Of a DNA stretch of 27,214 bases, positions 7,690 through 16,456 are shown in pieces (the stretch's first letter is position 1; each line of letters starts with the position of its first letter). Where the stretch lies: contig JARKQP010000392.1 of NCBI GenBank assembly GCA_029974875.1, forward strand, positions 1-27,214, written 5' to 3'. The position numbers and the translations under genes are program-made. The DNA is from Mobilitalea sp. GTDB lineage: Bacteria > Bacillota_A > Clostridia > Lachnospirales > Lachnospiraceae. The notes beneath the pieces are model-generated. The model had not been told where the DNA came from, did no database searches, and saw only the letters and a list, made by a program, of their open reading frames with translations.

Positions 7690-7713
7690 CCACAACAGTG
7701 TTGCGGTTTTTTT
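7690..7713 (+). terminator. Rho-independent terminator of the third AraC gene
   Basis: CCACAAC, an AGT loop and GTTGCGG form a short stem with one A/C mismatch, followed by seven T residues. It lies 76 bp past the plus-strand stop codon. Confidence 0.7.
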
Positions 7714-7783
7714 GTTGCCACGATACGTTTCATAATTTCATCCGCCAAACGTTGGATGCTGTCCATTGATCATTTAGTAAATC

Positions 7784-9322
7784 TTATTCGCTAATCCTTA
7801 AGGAGGCTCCACTAATACCTGTAACCAGTACCGCTATCCCTTCTTTTCCCGGTAAACCGATTTTAATGTGGCCATTGACTTCTTCTGCCATCGCAGTACG
7901 TGTCATTGTCCAGATATCGATTACTTCAACCCTGTATACACCGTCTTTCGGCAGATTATCCTTCATATAAATTGGGCAAGTCCGTCCAAAATAATGGAGC
8001 CGGTAACCATCCGCAGAAAGTATCATCGGGGTAGAGGCAATTAGTTCCTCTTTTCTGTGTCTTGGTATTTTCTCCAAAAGATTTCTAAAGCACCCATCCT
8101 GTCGAACTGCTTCTTCATCATTTTTATCCAGATTTGGATTTATTCCAACGGGACGAAATAGCGCTTCTCCATCCCCTGGTAAGCTATATAGTAAGTCTTT
8201 AAGGAAGGCAATTCTTTTTTCACTCTCTCCGAAAAGCTTTCCACCTTTTGCCCACCAAAGTATTTCATCATCCCTATGAAAGGTTTCTCCATGTGTGCAA
8301 AATCCTCCGCGGCAAACCGTCCACCAAAATCTGTGAACCATCTCAAAGGCTGAAAGGTTCCCCCAGTCATATTCTATATCACCTTCATATCCACATTCAT
8401 CTATGATAATGGGGATCTCATACTCTTGCTTCCAGTAAGGGATATGATGGATATCCTTCGTTTGTATTGAGCAATGGGTCATCCAGTCCTTTTTAGGATA
8501 TAACATCAGTATATTATGTATTGAAATAAGATGCCCGTATGGATCCTTCCTCTTCAATAGTTCTCCGTATTCATGCCAATCATCCATACTTTTTTTATAA
8601 ACCATCTCATATTCATTGGCCAGGCTCCACCATACATTCCGAAATGCTGACAGCCTTGCAATGCAGTATTCCAGATAGATAAGGGACTCCTTCTGGCTTA
8701 AGGCAGCAAAGCCCCATCGGTCATAGGGATGAAATAGGATTAAGTCCGCTTCCACACCGATCTCACATAATTCTGCTATTCTTGCATCCAGATTATCCCA
8801 GAAACCAAAATTCAGCTTCTCAACATCCCATTTGCCACCGGTATCTGCAAAAAAGGGAAAGCAATCCGGCTCATTGTTGTTATAAGGCATTGATTTCGGG
8901 AATATACACATTCGGATTTTATTAAAGGAGGCCAGCTTTAAGGTTTCCAATGTCTGTTCCTGTAACTCTTTTGGCTGGTTTATCCATGCATAACAGGTAG
9001 TACCAAATGGTATATATTTGGCTCCATCAGCATAACAAAAATGATATCCCTTGGTCTGTACCTTTCCATGGTTATCATCTGCAGCAGCTATACACTCGAA
9101 AGCTCCCGTTAACTTCTGTCCACCGATGTCAATATAGTATTTCCATGTCCCGATTTTCTCCGGCATAAAACGAACCGTGTATTCCCTGGTTTCACTCTGA
9201 TAAGCAGGTACTAACTTCTCTGTATTTCCACATAAAAAAGTCGCACAATATTCAAGCAATCCAGCATTTAACACATCTTTTATTTTCAATTCAAAGATAT
9301 TATATTTTTGAATCTCCTTCAT
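7784..9322 (-). CDS. DUF5060/DUF4038 glycoside hydrolase, apiosidase-like
   Basis: A 512-aa protein with an N-terminal beta-sandwich of the DUF5060 kind (about residues 1-90; YTVRFMPEKIGTWKYYIDI) followed by a (beta/alpha)8 barrel of the DUF4038 apiosidase-like group. Two clan GH-A style acids can be placed: Glu237 in WWSLANEYEM (acid/base) and Glu309 in IIIDECGYEGD (nucleophile). FGTTCYAWINQ near residue 106 is also typical of this group. There is no signal peptide. The ATG at 9322 follows a GGGAGG ribosome binding site that lies inside the end of the upstream gene, whose TAA ends one base before. The two proteins are therefore probably made together. It is the last gene of a five-gene enzyme operon. 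GH140 apiosidases share this catalytic fold, but the substrate here is unproven. Confidence 0.8.
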   Translation of the reverse strand: MKEIQKYNIFELKIKDVLNAGLLEYCATFLCGNTEKLVPAYQSETREYTVRFMPEKIGTWKYYIDIGGQKLTGAFECIAAADDNHGKVQTKGYHFCYADGAKYIPFGTTCYAWINQPKELQEQTLETLKLASFNKIRMCIFPKSMPYNNNEPDCFPFFADTGGKWDVEKLNFGFWDNLDARIAELCEIGVEADLILFHPYDRWGFAALSQKESLIYLEYCIARLSAFRNVWWSLANEYEMVYKKSMDDWHEYGELLKRKDPYGHLISIHNILMLYPKKDWMTHCSIQTKDIHHIPYWKQEYEIPIIIDECGYEGDIEYDWGNLSAFEMVHRFWWTVCRGGFCTHGETFHRDDEILWWAKGGKLFGESEKRIAFLKDLLYSLPGDGEALFRPVGINPNLDKNDEEAVRQDGCFRNLLEKIPRHRKEELIASTPMILSADGYRLHYFGRTCPIYMKDNLPKDGVYRVEVIDIWTMTRTAMAEEVNGHIKIGLPGKEGIAVLVTGISGASLRISE

Positions 9323-9323
9323 T

Positions 9324-10241
9324 TTATACCTCCCGCTGACGTTGTGCAAACAGAGCCAGTTTGCAATAAAAATCCTCCATCAGTAACCGGTGGTCAATGT
9401 TGTTATACACCCGGATTGGACGGTTTACACCATTATGCACATAGGTCATATCCGCTGCTACGTGCGGCGCCTGCCTCCATTCATAGCTAGCGCTGTCCCC
9501 ATAGAGAAGCAGTCCAACCGCCGGGGAGTCTCCCAGAATATATCTTTCACCCGTAAAATAATCCATCTTCCTGACACCCTCGGATTGGTTGAATTCATCT
9601 AATTGTTCAAAGAGATACTTGCCAATCTCCCCGTGGGGACGGACACGGTATTCTAATTCTGCCAACGTTACTGCTGCCTGCTTATATACATTCTGCGGAA
9701 CCTGCCATAGCTCAATCGGTGAAGAGAATACGGCATTAGCCGCATTTATATCATTCCAAAGGTTGTATTCACCTCCTCCGCAGGGATATGGGCCACCGCC
9801 GATCCAGACGGCCGTTAACCGCTTAGCTATTCTTGGCTCTAACAGATATGCGCTTGCCAGATCGGTTATTCCGCCTAAGAATAATACAAACAGGGGACGT
9901 TCATCCTCCTTAAGTGCCTCCCTGATGATGAACCTGGCGCCTTCTGAATCCTCGGGAGTAAACTCATTCTTCAGAGCAGACTCCGCTCCACGATATAACA
10001 ATCCGTCTTTTTCAAATTCCATCAAATCAAGGATCTTCTCCAATTCAGCGTAGCTTCGCCCCACGCTGCCATCCTGGGTACCATAACGGGCAGCGATGAA
10101 GCCGACATTGTCAAGCTTTGGGCTAAGCAGAGCCTGGACTATGGCATACTGGTCATCCGCTTCATTCTTGGCATCCGTATCGATGATTACCCGGACCTGC
10201 TTCTCTTGTGGTATTGTAAATGAATAATTCTTATAAACCAT
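9324..10241 (-). CDS. Nucleoside hydrolase-fold protein (DUF1593-like motif)
   Basis: A 305-aa protein of the inosine-uridine nucleoside hydrolase superfamily, whose members use a bound calcium ion to break glycosidic bonds of ribofuranosides. The metal-binding N-terminus is DTDAKNEADDQYAI (residues 21-34). Compared with the usual DTDPGIDDA it carries two extra residues, which is the variant seen in DUF1593-type proteins. Further family-like parts are LFVLFLGGITDLASAYLL and TAVWIGGG. The start is the ATG at 10241 behind AAGGAGG. It lies 26 bp after the GH43 gene and one base before the DUF5060 enzyme, inside a glycan-degrading operon. That placement argues for a sugar furanoside substrate rather than nucleoside salvage. 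The fold call is firm; the activity is open. Confidence 0.82.
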   Translation of the reverse strand: MVYKNYSFTIPQEKQVRVIIDTDAKNEADDQYAIVQALLSPKLDNVGFIAARYGTQDGSVGRSYAELEKILDLMEFEKDGLLYRGAESALKNEFTPEDSEGARFIIREALKEDERPLFVLFLGGITDLASAYLLEPRIAKRLTAVWIGGGPYPCGGGEYNLWNDINAANAVFSSPIELWQVPQNVYKQAAVTLAELEYRVRPHGEIGKYLFEQLDEFNQSEGVRKMDYFTGERYILGDSPAVGLLLYGDSASYEWRQAPHVAADMTYVHNGVNRPIRVYNNIDHRLLMEDFYCKLALFAQRQREV

Positions 10242-10267
10242 ATGCTTCTTCCTCCTTATCTAGAGCC

Positions 10268-11311
10268 TTACTCATAATCCTCAATCCTCCACTCATCCTT
10301 CCAGTCAAGATAAGCCATCTCACCATCAAACCGGAAGGGCAGCCATACATAGTCAGCAATCGAAGTATTGCGGGTGGCATCATGTCCAAACTTATCATCC
10401 CAGGAAACCTTTTTCTCCGGGTCGAACATCCGCTCAAACAATTCCTTATACTCTTCATAATCATAATCCATGTGATCCGGTACCCAGCGGTCTGCACAAG
10501 CTATATACAAATCCTTCTTTCCTTCCACCTTAAATACAGAAGCAATCTGGGAATGATAGGAGGTATTACTCTTATCCTCCGGATGGGGGTTGCCCAGCAC
10601 CCGGAAGGGTCCATGCCAGGTATCTGCAATTGCCACCTCGGAAGGGTTTGGCAGATATCCCGTAGTGCCGGAGGTGACCAGATAATGCTTTCCCTTTCGA
10701 TAAAAATGAGCCGTAGCCTCCCTTACATAGGGCGGTGCAACATGGGGGAAATGTGTGCTGTAATAGCCTGTAACATCCGTATAATCCGGCGTTAAGTCAG
10801 CACAAATTGTCTCACTGTGCACACGTTCAAAGTAATAATATGCCTTGCCGTCCGGTGCCACCGCCAAGTCAAAATCTCCTGCACTCATATTTAAGGGCTT
10901 TAACCCTTCCCTCACCTTTGTATATGGCCCCAATACATGGTCTGCTGTTAAAACTGTCTCCGTCTGGCTGCCATCCTTATTCATGATCTTCAACCAGCAT
11001 ACGTACTTTTTAGTTGCTTTATTATAAATAATATGGGGACGGTCCATGTAAGAGCTCGGGTGAAGTGAGGATTCCGGCTTCTCCGGCTCTGGCGGTATGA
11101 TTAATCCCCTGTCCTCCCAATTATAGAGATCTTTGGAGGAATAACACCTCACACCCCAGTGCCAGAATCCATTATCCCCCGTAGTCTTTTCCTTATTCTC
11201 ACCATACCAATAATAAACTCCGTCAATATGGATTAGAGAGCCTCCATGAGCCTGGATACGCTCTCCCTTCGTATCAAGCCACACTTGCCCCGGCTTAATT
11301 GAATTGTGCAT
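10268..11311 (-). CDS. GH43 enzyme resembling exo-beta-1,3-galactanases
   Basis: A 347-aa five-bladed beta-propeller glycosidase. The opening WLDTKGERIQAHGGSLIHID followed by GVYYWYGENK is the signature of the GH43 branch that holds exo-beta-1,3-galactanases (subfamily 24) and its relatives such as 34. Typical GH43 enzymes use an Asp base. This branch is known for an unusual Gln in that role, and Gln255 in YHSQIASVF fits. Glu198 in VREATAHF fits the catalytic acid. The third position, Glu in characterised galactanases (ERPK), is Asp90 here (MDRPH), so specificity may differ. There is no signal peptide. The ATG at 11311 follows AGGAGGAGG. It is the middle gene of the enzyme operon, 95 bp after the preceding gene, with a repeated sequence in that gap. 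Confidence 0.82.
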   Translation of the reverse strand: MHNSIKPGQVWLDTKGERIQAHGGSLIHIDGVYYWYGENKEKTTGDNGFWHWGVRCYSSKDLYNWEDRGLIIPPEPEKPESSLHPSSYMDRPHIIYNKATKKYVCWLKIMNKDGSQTETVLTADHVLGPYTKVREGLKPLNMSAGDFDLAVAPDGKAYYYFERVHSETICADLTPDYTDVTGYYSTHFPHVAPPYVREATAHFYRKGKHYLVTSGTTGYLPNPSEVAIADTWHGPFRVLGNPHPEDKSNTSYHSQIASVFKVEGKKDLYIACADRWVPDHMDYDYEEYKELFERMFDPEKKVSWDDKFGHDATRNTSIADYVWLPFRFDGEMAYLDWKDEWRIEDYE

Positions 11312-11358
11312 ATTTTATCCTCCTCCTTTTACTCCATTTTCGTTAACGCTTCTGCTAA

Positions 11359-11434
11359 TATATTGCCATGGATTTATTCTGCAGTATTTCATTTCATTTT
11401 ATTTTGTTATGCTATAATTTCTTTTGTATTTATG
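11359..11434. repeat. Repeat copy 1: gene tail plus 3' flank (second copy at 16179)
   Basis: A 76-bp sequence that recurs at 16179-16249 in the same orientation. There are seven mismatches, all transitions, and one 5-bp gap. About two fifths of it encodes the last codons (INTKEIIA, stop) of the 713-aa protein on the minus strand; the rest is noncoding and leads toward the GH43 gene. Confidence 0.85.
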
Positions 11435-13548
11435 TATGCCAGAAATACAGCCCTATACCCTTCAATGAAAAACCTTTCCCCTTCCCGGATCTGCCTGGAG
11501 GTTCCATCCTCCGGATTCCACAGGGAGACAGTCCGCTGCCCTCCTATATGCCAGAAGACCTCCGCAGGCTCTTCTGTATTGTTTACCAGGAAATAAATAA
11601 TCTCATCCTCTTTTTCAAATCTAGCCTTCAATAGTCCTGTTAATCCTGTTTCTTTTCCAATAACCGAAAGCTCCAGCTCTTCTTCCCGGGCCTTAAGGCA
11701 ACGCAGCACATCCTCTGCAGAATGGGCCTTAAAATATTCATCCTCCCTGCATCTGGTATCCAGCAGCGACTCCTCACGGAAATCATAGAAAGCAAAGGGT
11801 ATCTTCTCCCCTGTCCGATGCTTTGGAAGCTGATCCACAAACAGAACCTCTACCCCTGCACTCTGGAGCATTTTCAGACTTTCCAGCACCTCACTGCGGA
11901 TAATATCCATGGCAGGAAGAATTACGGTTTTTACCACATTCCCGGAGATGGCAGGCATTCCATTTGCCATACTTTCCACCGCAAGCTCCAGATCCTTTGC
12001 ATCCGCAAAGAGGTAATCAAATCCATTTTCATAAATCAGCCTTGTCACGGCAGTCAGTGATTGGTCTGTCCCGGAAGAAGCTGCCGAAATAGCGCTATGG
12101 CTTGGTTTAGTTTTCGCCTGCACATCCTCGATCGCATAATATACAAAAGTGTGGCAGGTTTCCCTGGTCTGGCCAAGCATATACCCAAGCCGTCCTACAT
12201 ATTCATTTAACCGGTTTGCCTCCTCCTGCTTCATATATCCTTTATAAGCCCCAAGCTGATCCGGTGCGTAGGAAGCGAAATCCGGTGCAAAATAAGAATT
12301 GATACAGCGGCAGCCCCCAAGATACAGCAGGTTGAGTATTCCACGGCTATAATCGATGGGTTTCTCATTAAAATGCTCCATATCAATAAATGGGCATAAT
12401 TCTGTCATCAAACCATTAGTGCCCTTCTTCCTTGCTATCAGCTGTGCGAACTTCACTGTATTATAATTATAAATCTCAGGATAGGAAGCCAGCACGTCCA
12501 CGCCGGGATAATCTGCGGCCTCAAGGACTTTCAGATAATTGCCATAATAAACCACATGCGCCTGCAGGGATTCCTCTCCCAAATAATGACCGGAGAAGCT
12601 GCTGCCATGGGCTCTGCACCATTTAGAAATCTGTTTCACATAAGCATCTGCAATTAGCTCTCCAATCAATTCGTAGAAGTGAATCCGCACCTGATACCCA
12701 TTACTTCTTCCTTCAAAAATCAGGGGCAGATAAGGCATAATCGAATATCCATATTTTCCTTCAAAGACCTCCGGCAATCCATCCACCCAGGGTGCCAATG
12801 CGTAAGGCCACGTCTCATCCCCATGCATATATCCTACCTGAAGGCTGGGCTCATCGGTAAAAACAGCCTCCGCATTCCGGTACGCATCGGGAATCTCTCT
12901 TGCAATAGGCTCATAGCATACCTCCAGGAAACGCTTTACCGCCTTGTTGTCCAATATATTAATGTACCTGCTATAGGAGCAGACATTGTGTGTCAGATGG
13001 GAGCCCTCGTAGGCTGATTTCACACAGAATACAAACAGTACTTCGTTAGCAGCCAGGTCACAGGAGCAATGGGTTCTGGTGAATGGTACCGGCTCCATCC
13101 CATCAAACTGAATGATACTTGAATTTAGCCGTGTACAGTCGATTGGATATTTGGCAGCCCAGATGATTTTATCCGACTCATCATCCAGGTGAAACTCCGA
13201 ACGCCTCGGTTCATAGGCAATCCTGCGGCACATATAAAAGCCTTTGGCCTCCAGCCCAGGGTGGTCCTTCAGCGTCTGGCCTCCTGCATATCCGGAAGGG
13301 TAACCTTTTTCATCATAAATCCAGTAATCCAGATTCTTTTCCTTGAGCTTATCCAAAATCTTTGCAAATTTTATCAGATTTTCTTTATTCTCCGTATACC
13401 CATTCTCCGTCGGCGGATTTGTTGCTGTCCCTCCATATCCATATGCCTTCACCGCTTCTGCCAATAGATCGGCATCCTCGGGCCAGCTATGCAGGATTGT
13501 TTTCATGCGGTATTTTAATGCTGGGCTGTTAAATTCTTCTCTATTCAC
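11407..13548 (-). CDS. Large glycosidase-like protein, possibly GH106-related
   Basis: A 713-aa cytoplasmic protein not confidently assigned to a family. Visible motifs are GYGGTATNPPTENGYT (residues 37-52), YDEKGYPSGYAGG (78-90) and VFTDEPSLQVGY (229-240). The last has an acidic pair at a barrel-strand end, as in retaining or inverting glycosidases. After it comes HYLGEESLQAHV, and the C-terminus looks like a beta domain (VFWHIGGQRTVSLWNPEDGT). The YDE-GYPSG-AGG and TDEPSL pair is familiar from bacterial proteins annotated as glycosyl hydrolases near GH106 rhamnosidases, but this protein is shorter than usual for GH106. The start is a GTG at 13548 behind GAGAGGG; no ATG fits. It lies 24 bp after the GH3 gene. 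Its last nine codons fall inside a sequence repeated elsewhere in the locus. Confidence 0.7.
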   Translation of the reverse strand: MNREEFNSPALKYRMKTILHSWPEDADLLAEAVKAYGYGGTATNPPTENGYTENKENLIKFAKILDKLKEKNLDYWIYDEKGYPSGYAGGQTLKDHPGLEAKGFYMCRRIAYEPRRSEFHLDDESDKIIWAAKYPIDCTRLNSSIIQFDGMEPVPFTRTHCSCDLAANEVLFVFCVKSAYEGSHLTHNVCSYSRYINILDNKAVKRFLEVCYEPIAREIPDAYRNAEAVFTDEPSLQVGYMHGDETWPYALAPWVDGLPEVFEGKYGYSIMPYLPLIFEGRSNGYQVRIHFYELIGELIADAYVKQISKWCRAHGSSFSGHYLGEESLQAHVVYYGNYLKVLEAADYPGVDVLASYPEIYNYNTVKFAQLIARKKGTNGLMTELCPFIDMEHFNEKPIDYSRGILNLLYLGGCRCINSYFAPDFASYAPDQLGAYKGYMKQEEANRLNEYVGRLGYMLGQTRETCHTFVYYAIEDVQAKTKPSHSAISAASSGTDQSLTAVTRLIYENGFDYLFADAKDLELAVESMANGMPAISGNVVKTVILPAMDIIRSEVLESLKMLQSAGVEVLFVDQLPKHRTGEKIPFAFYDFREESLLDTRCREDEYFKAHSAEDVLRCLKAREEELELSVIGKETGLTGLLKARFEKEDEIIYFLVNNTEEPAEVFWHIGGQRTVSLWNPEDGTSRQIREGERFFIEGYRAVFLAYINTKEIIA

Positions 13549-13572
13549 CTCATACCCTCTCTTTTCCTCTTT

Positions 13573-15966
13573 CTATGCCCAAAAAGCCCGTGTTCTTCCT
13601 TCAATAAACTGGCTTTTTGTAATCTGCATTGTGTCCTTTAAACGAATATCTGCAGAGGATGCACCAATCATGACCTCGATTTCTCCCGCTTCAATCTTCC
13701 AGCGGTAATCCACATCCAAAAATGCCAGCTGGCTCGCCTTTAAGCAGAAGCTTACCTCTTTTCCCTCTCCTGCTGCCAATGTAACACGCCTAAAGCCCGC
13801 AAGCTCCATACATGGTCTCACCATACTGGCATAGCAGTCCCTTATATAGAGCTGTACAACCTCGGTTCCATCCATTGAACCGGTGTTTTTCAGGGAAAAG
13901 CTGATTTCTACCTCGCCCTCCGGCTGCAGTTTCTTCGTAGAAAGCTTCATTTCGGAGTATGCAAAATCGGTATAGGACAACCCATGCCCAAAGAAATAGC
14001 GTGGCGTATGGGGCAAATCCACATAGTTGGCAAATCCGATGCTCTCTCCCTGATGCCATGCGGAACCATTTGGATGATTATAATAAACCGGAACCTGTCC
14101 CGCATGATATGCCACGGAAACCGGTAACTTTCCGCTTGGGTTCACCTTGCCTGTTAAAATATTTACAAGTGCCTCTGCGCCCATTTCCGATGGATTCCAT
14201 GCCTCTACAATCGCATTTAAATGCTGGTCTGCCACATCCGAAGAAATCGGCCTGCCGTTAAAATGTAGGCCAATGAGCGGAACGCCAGTTCCTGCTGCCT
14301 GCAATAGAAACCCATCCTGGCACTCCGGCAAATTAATATTTGTGGCATCCACACCTTCTCCCATGGATGCGACAGAACAGGATCCATGCTTGCCACCAAG
14401 GGTCATGATGCAGAGGCCTGCTCCTTTTAATGCTTCCAAAGCCTCTGCAAAATGCGAAGTATCATTTCCGGCAACGGGATAGCCATAGGCATAGACAACC
14501 TCCGTATCTGCCAGGCGCTCCTTAAGCCCAGCATAAAGACTTTTGCACTCTGGCTTGATCTGACGGAGCAGGGCATCAAATTCCTCCGTCTCATCGGATT
14601 GTATCTGTGTTCCCGGTATATAGGGAACTTCCTTTGTCTCGTTATTTGCCTTCTCTCCGATCCCGGCAAGGGAATTTGCCACAGCCTTAACAGCCTCCGC
14701 CATGCTAAGATGGGTATATCCCCCGAAAAAGCTGCGTGGATTATTTGCATGTGGCCCAATTACCACAACCTTTTTCAGATTTTTCTTCATTGGAAGGACA
14801 CCGTCATTTTTCAACAAAATAACGGATTCCTCCGCCGATCTCAGGCTGATCTCCTTATCCTTTTCCCGATAAAATTCCTGCTTTAATCCCTCTCCTGCAA
14901 GTGCATATGGCTGTTCAAACAATCCCATGCGGAATTTTGCCTCCAGGATACGGAGCACTGCCATATCCAATACCTCCATGGGAAGCTTCCCTTCACGGAA
15001 CCATTCCATCAATTCCTCGTTATAGCATTCTTTATTCGGAAGCTCCATATCCATTCCGGCTTCCATCGCCCGGTATCCCGTCTCAGCCGGGCTTTCATAC
15101 ATCCGCTGGACCTTGTGGACATTGGCAACACCGCTATAATCGGAAGCAACCACCCCGTCAAACCCCATCTTATCCCTCAACAAATCGGTTAACAGCCTTT
15201 TAGAAACAGATGCCGCTTCCCCATCGATGGTACAATAGCAGGGCATTACACCGCGCAAATTGGCTTTTGTAATGGCCGCCTGAAATGGCTTCCCATAGAT
15301 TTCCGTTAAAAGTCGGGTAGGAGTATTGCTGGTTGCTCCATGGATACCTGCCTCTGAATTATGAAAGCCAAGAAAATGCTTTGCCACTGCCTCGGAATGT
15401 ACACCCTTTGTCTCTCCCTCCTGTATACCGCTGGTGTAGGCAGCCCCCATTGCCGCTGCAAGGGTCGGATCCTCTCCATAGGTCTCTCCCTGCCTTCCCA
15501 ACCGGGAATCCCTGTTAATATCAAGCACCGGTGCAAAGGTATGTGTAAAACCAAGTGCCCGTTCCTGCCTTCCAACAATATCTCCGATTTGCTTCTCTAA
15601 TTCCGGATCAAAGGAGGATGCACGGCCAATACCCGAGGGGAAGCTTGTTGCACCCTGAATAAATGCACCACAAAGTCCCTCCATATGGAAAATCGCCGGG
15701 ATACGGTGCCCATTGCTCTCCATAATATACTTTTGCAATTCCCGCTGTGCCTCTGATATCTGCTCCAGGTCAGTCATCATACGAACCTCTAATGTGCTGA
15801 CGGAACCGATACCATGCCTGCAGGCTTCCTTTATCTTTTCTTCCAGCTTTGCAGGCATAAAAAGCCCTACCGTCTGTGCCATTTTTTCTTCCAGGCTCAT
15901 TTTTGATAGTAAATCCTTTGCACGCTCCTTTGCGGAAAAAGTGCTATCTAAGTATTTTTCACTCAT
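13573..15966 (-). CDS. GH3 beta-glycosidase (glucosidase/xylosidase type)
   Basis: A 797-aa three-domain GH3 enzyme. The N-terminal barrel has FAPVLDINRDSRLGRQGETY followed by GEDP (residues 144-167), AVAKHFLG (193-200) and the nucleophile region GFDGVVASDYSG, in which Asp276 is the catalytic residue. The alpha/beta sandwich domain starts near VILLKNDGVLPM, and a fibronectin III-like domain follows from about 680 (VEISFSLKNTGSMDGTEVVQ, then LYIRD). There is no signal peptide, so it acts on imported oligosaccharides. The ATG at 15966 has GAGG 9 nt upstream. It is the first gene of the enzyme operon, whose proposed promoter (16292-16360) lies over 300 bp upstream. GH3 enzymes of this layout cleave beta-glucosides, beta-xylosides or related sugars; the specific sugar cannot be told. 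Confidence 0.93.
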   Translation of the reverse strand: MSEKYLDSTFSAKERAKDLLSKMSLEEKMAQTVGLFMPAKLEEKIKEACRHGIGSVSTLEVRMMTDLEQISEAQRELQKYIMESNGHRIPAIFHMEGLCGAFIQGATSFPSGIGRASSFDPELEKQIGDIVGRQERALGFTHTFAPVLDINRDSRLGRQGETYGEDPTLAAAMGAAYTSGIQEGETKGVHSEAVAKHFLGFHNSEAGIHGATSNTPTRLLTEIYGKPFQAAITKANLRGVMPCYCTIDGEAASVSKRLLTDLLRDKMGFDGVVASDYSGVANVHKVQRMYESPAETGYRAMEAGMDMELPNKECYNEELMEWFREGKLPMEVLDMAVLRILEAKFRMGLFEQPYALAGEGLKQEFYREKDKEISLRSAEESVILLKNDGVLPMKKNLKKVVVIGPHANNPRSFFGGYTHLSMAEAVKAVANSLAGIGEKANNETKEVPYIPGTQIQSDETEEFDALLRQIKPECKSLYAGLKERLADTEVVYAYGYPVAGNDTSHFAEALEALKGAGLCIMTLGGKHGSCSVASMGEGVDATNINLPECQDGFLLQAAGTGVPLIGLHFNGRPISSDVADQHLNAIVEAWNPSEMGAEALVNILTGKVNPSGKLPVSVAYHAGQVPVYYNHPNGSAWHQGESIGFANYVDLPHTPRYFFGHGLSYTDFAYSEMKLSTKKLQPEGEVEISFSLKNTGSMDGTEVVQLYIRDCYASMVRPCMELAGFRRVTLAAGEGKEVSFCLKASQLAFLDVDYRWKIEAGEIEVMIGASSADIRLKDTMQITKSQFIEGRTRAFWA

Positions 15967-16178
15967 TGCTTATATCCTCTTTTCTTTTTATTCTCAAACT
16001 CATTTGTTTTACCTAAAAATAATTTCTTTAAATCATTTTTAACTCCAGTGCCAAATTTCTATGCTATTCCTCCTGAAATGCGATTTTATTATTTTTTGAT
16101 ATGAAATATCGGTTCATTTTCTTTTCCTCAAAATTATAGATGCAAATATATACTCCTTTCTACAGCCGCCCCTTACAC

Positions 16179-16249
16179 TATATTGCCACAGATTCATTTT
16201 GCAATATTTCATTTTATTTTGTTATGTTATAATTTCTTTTGTATCTATG
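16179..16249. repeat. Repeat copy 2: gene tail plus 3' flank (first copy at 11359)
   Basis: A 71-bp match to 11359-11434, with seven transitions and a 5-bp gap. Its right part reads RIDTKEIIT then stop on the minus strand, equivalent to the INTKEIIA tail of the 713-aa protein. It is downstream of the proposed operon promoter and upstream of the GH3 gene. Confidence 0.85.
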
Positions 16250-16284
16250 CGGCCTCCCCAAAAATCCATCACTGATTTGACCAT
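16222..16284 (-). pseudogene. Relic C-terminus of a glycosidase-like gene (20 codons)
   Basis: The minus strand reads MVKSVMDFWGGRIDTKEIIT then TAA. The end aligns in frame, including the stop position, with the last codons of the intact 713-aa protein in repeat copy 1. It could be the tail of a deleted paralogue. Its ATG lies only 7 nt past the proposed TATAAT, so a leaderless short peptide is a weaker alternative. Confidence 0.4.
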
Positions 16285-16291
16285 AATACTT

Positions 16292-16360
16292 ATTATACAA
16301 TTACGTTATAATGTACACCATATTTAAAGCAAATCATTACCTACCGAAAATGAACTTTAT
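16292..16360 (-). promoter_or_regulatory. Activator box and -10 of the enzyme operon (box A)
   Basis: The 45-bp box at 16316-16360 (minus strand core AAAGTTCATTTTCGGTAGG, right end AAATATGGTG) matches 38 of 45 positions of the box at 21367-21411. TATAAT (16292-16297) lies exactly 18 bp downstream in both. The -35 position reads TGGTGT, a poor match, as expected for a promoter that needs an activator bound over the -35. Confidence 0.75.
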
Positions 16361-16456
16361 AATTTTGCCCGGGAAAGCTGAAGCAGAAGTTGTGCGCTCA
16401 TGTGCAGGAGATTCTGTCATCAGGGCTTGAGGGCAATTCTGCGTTTAATACAAAGT

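Noticed and set aside
16370..16440. GC-richer patch that looked like a coding or transposase remnant
   Set aside because: Stops appear in all useful frames within 30 codons and no motif or terminal repeat of an insertion sequence is visible.
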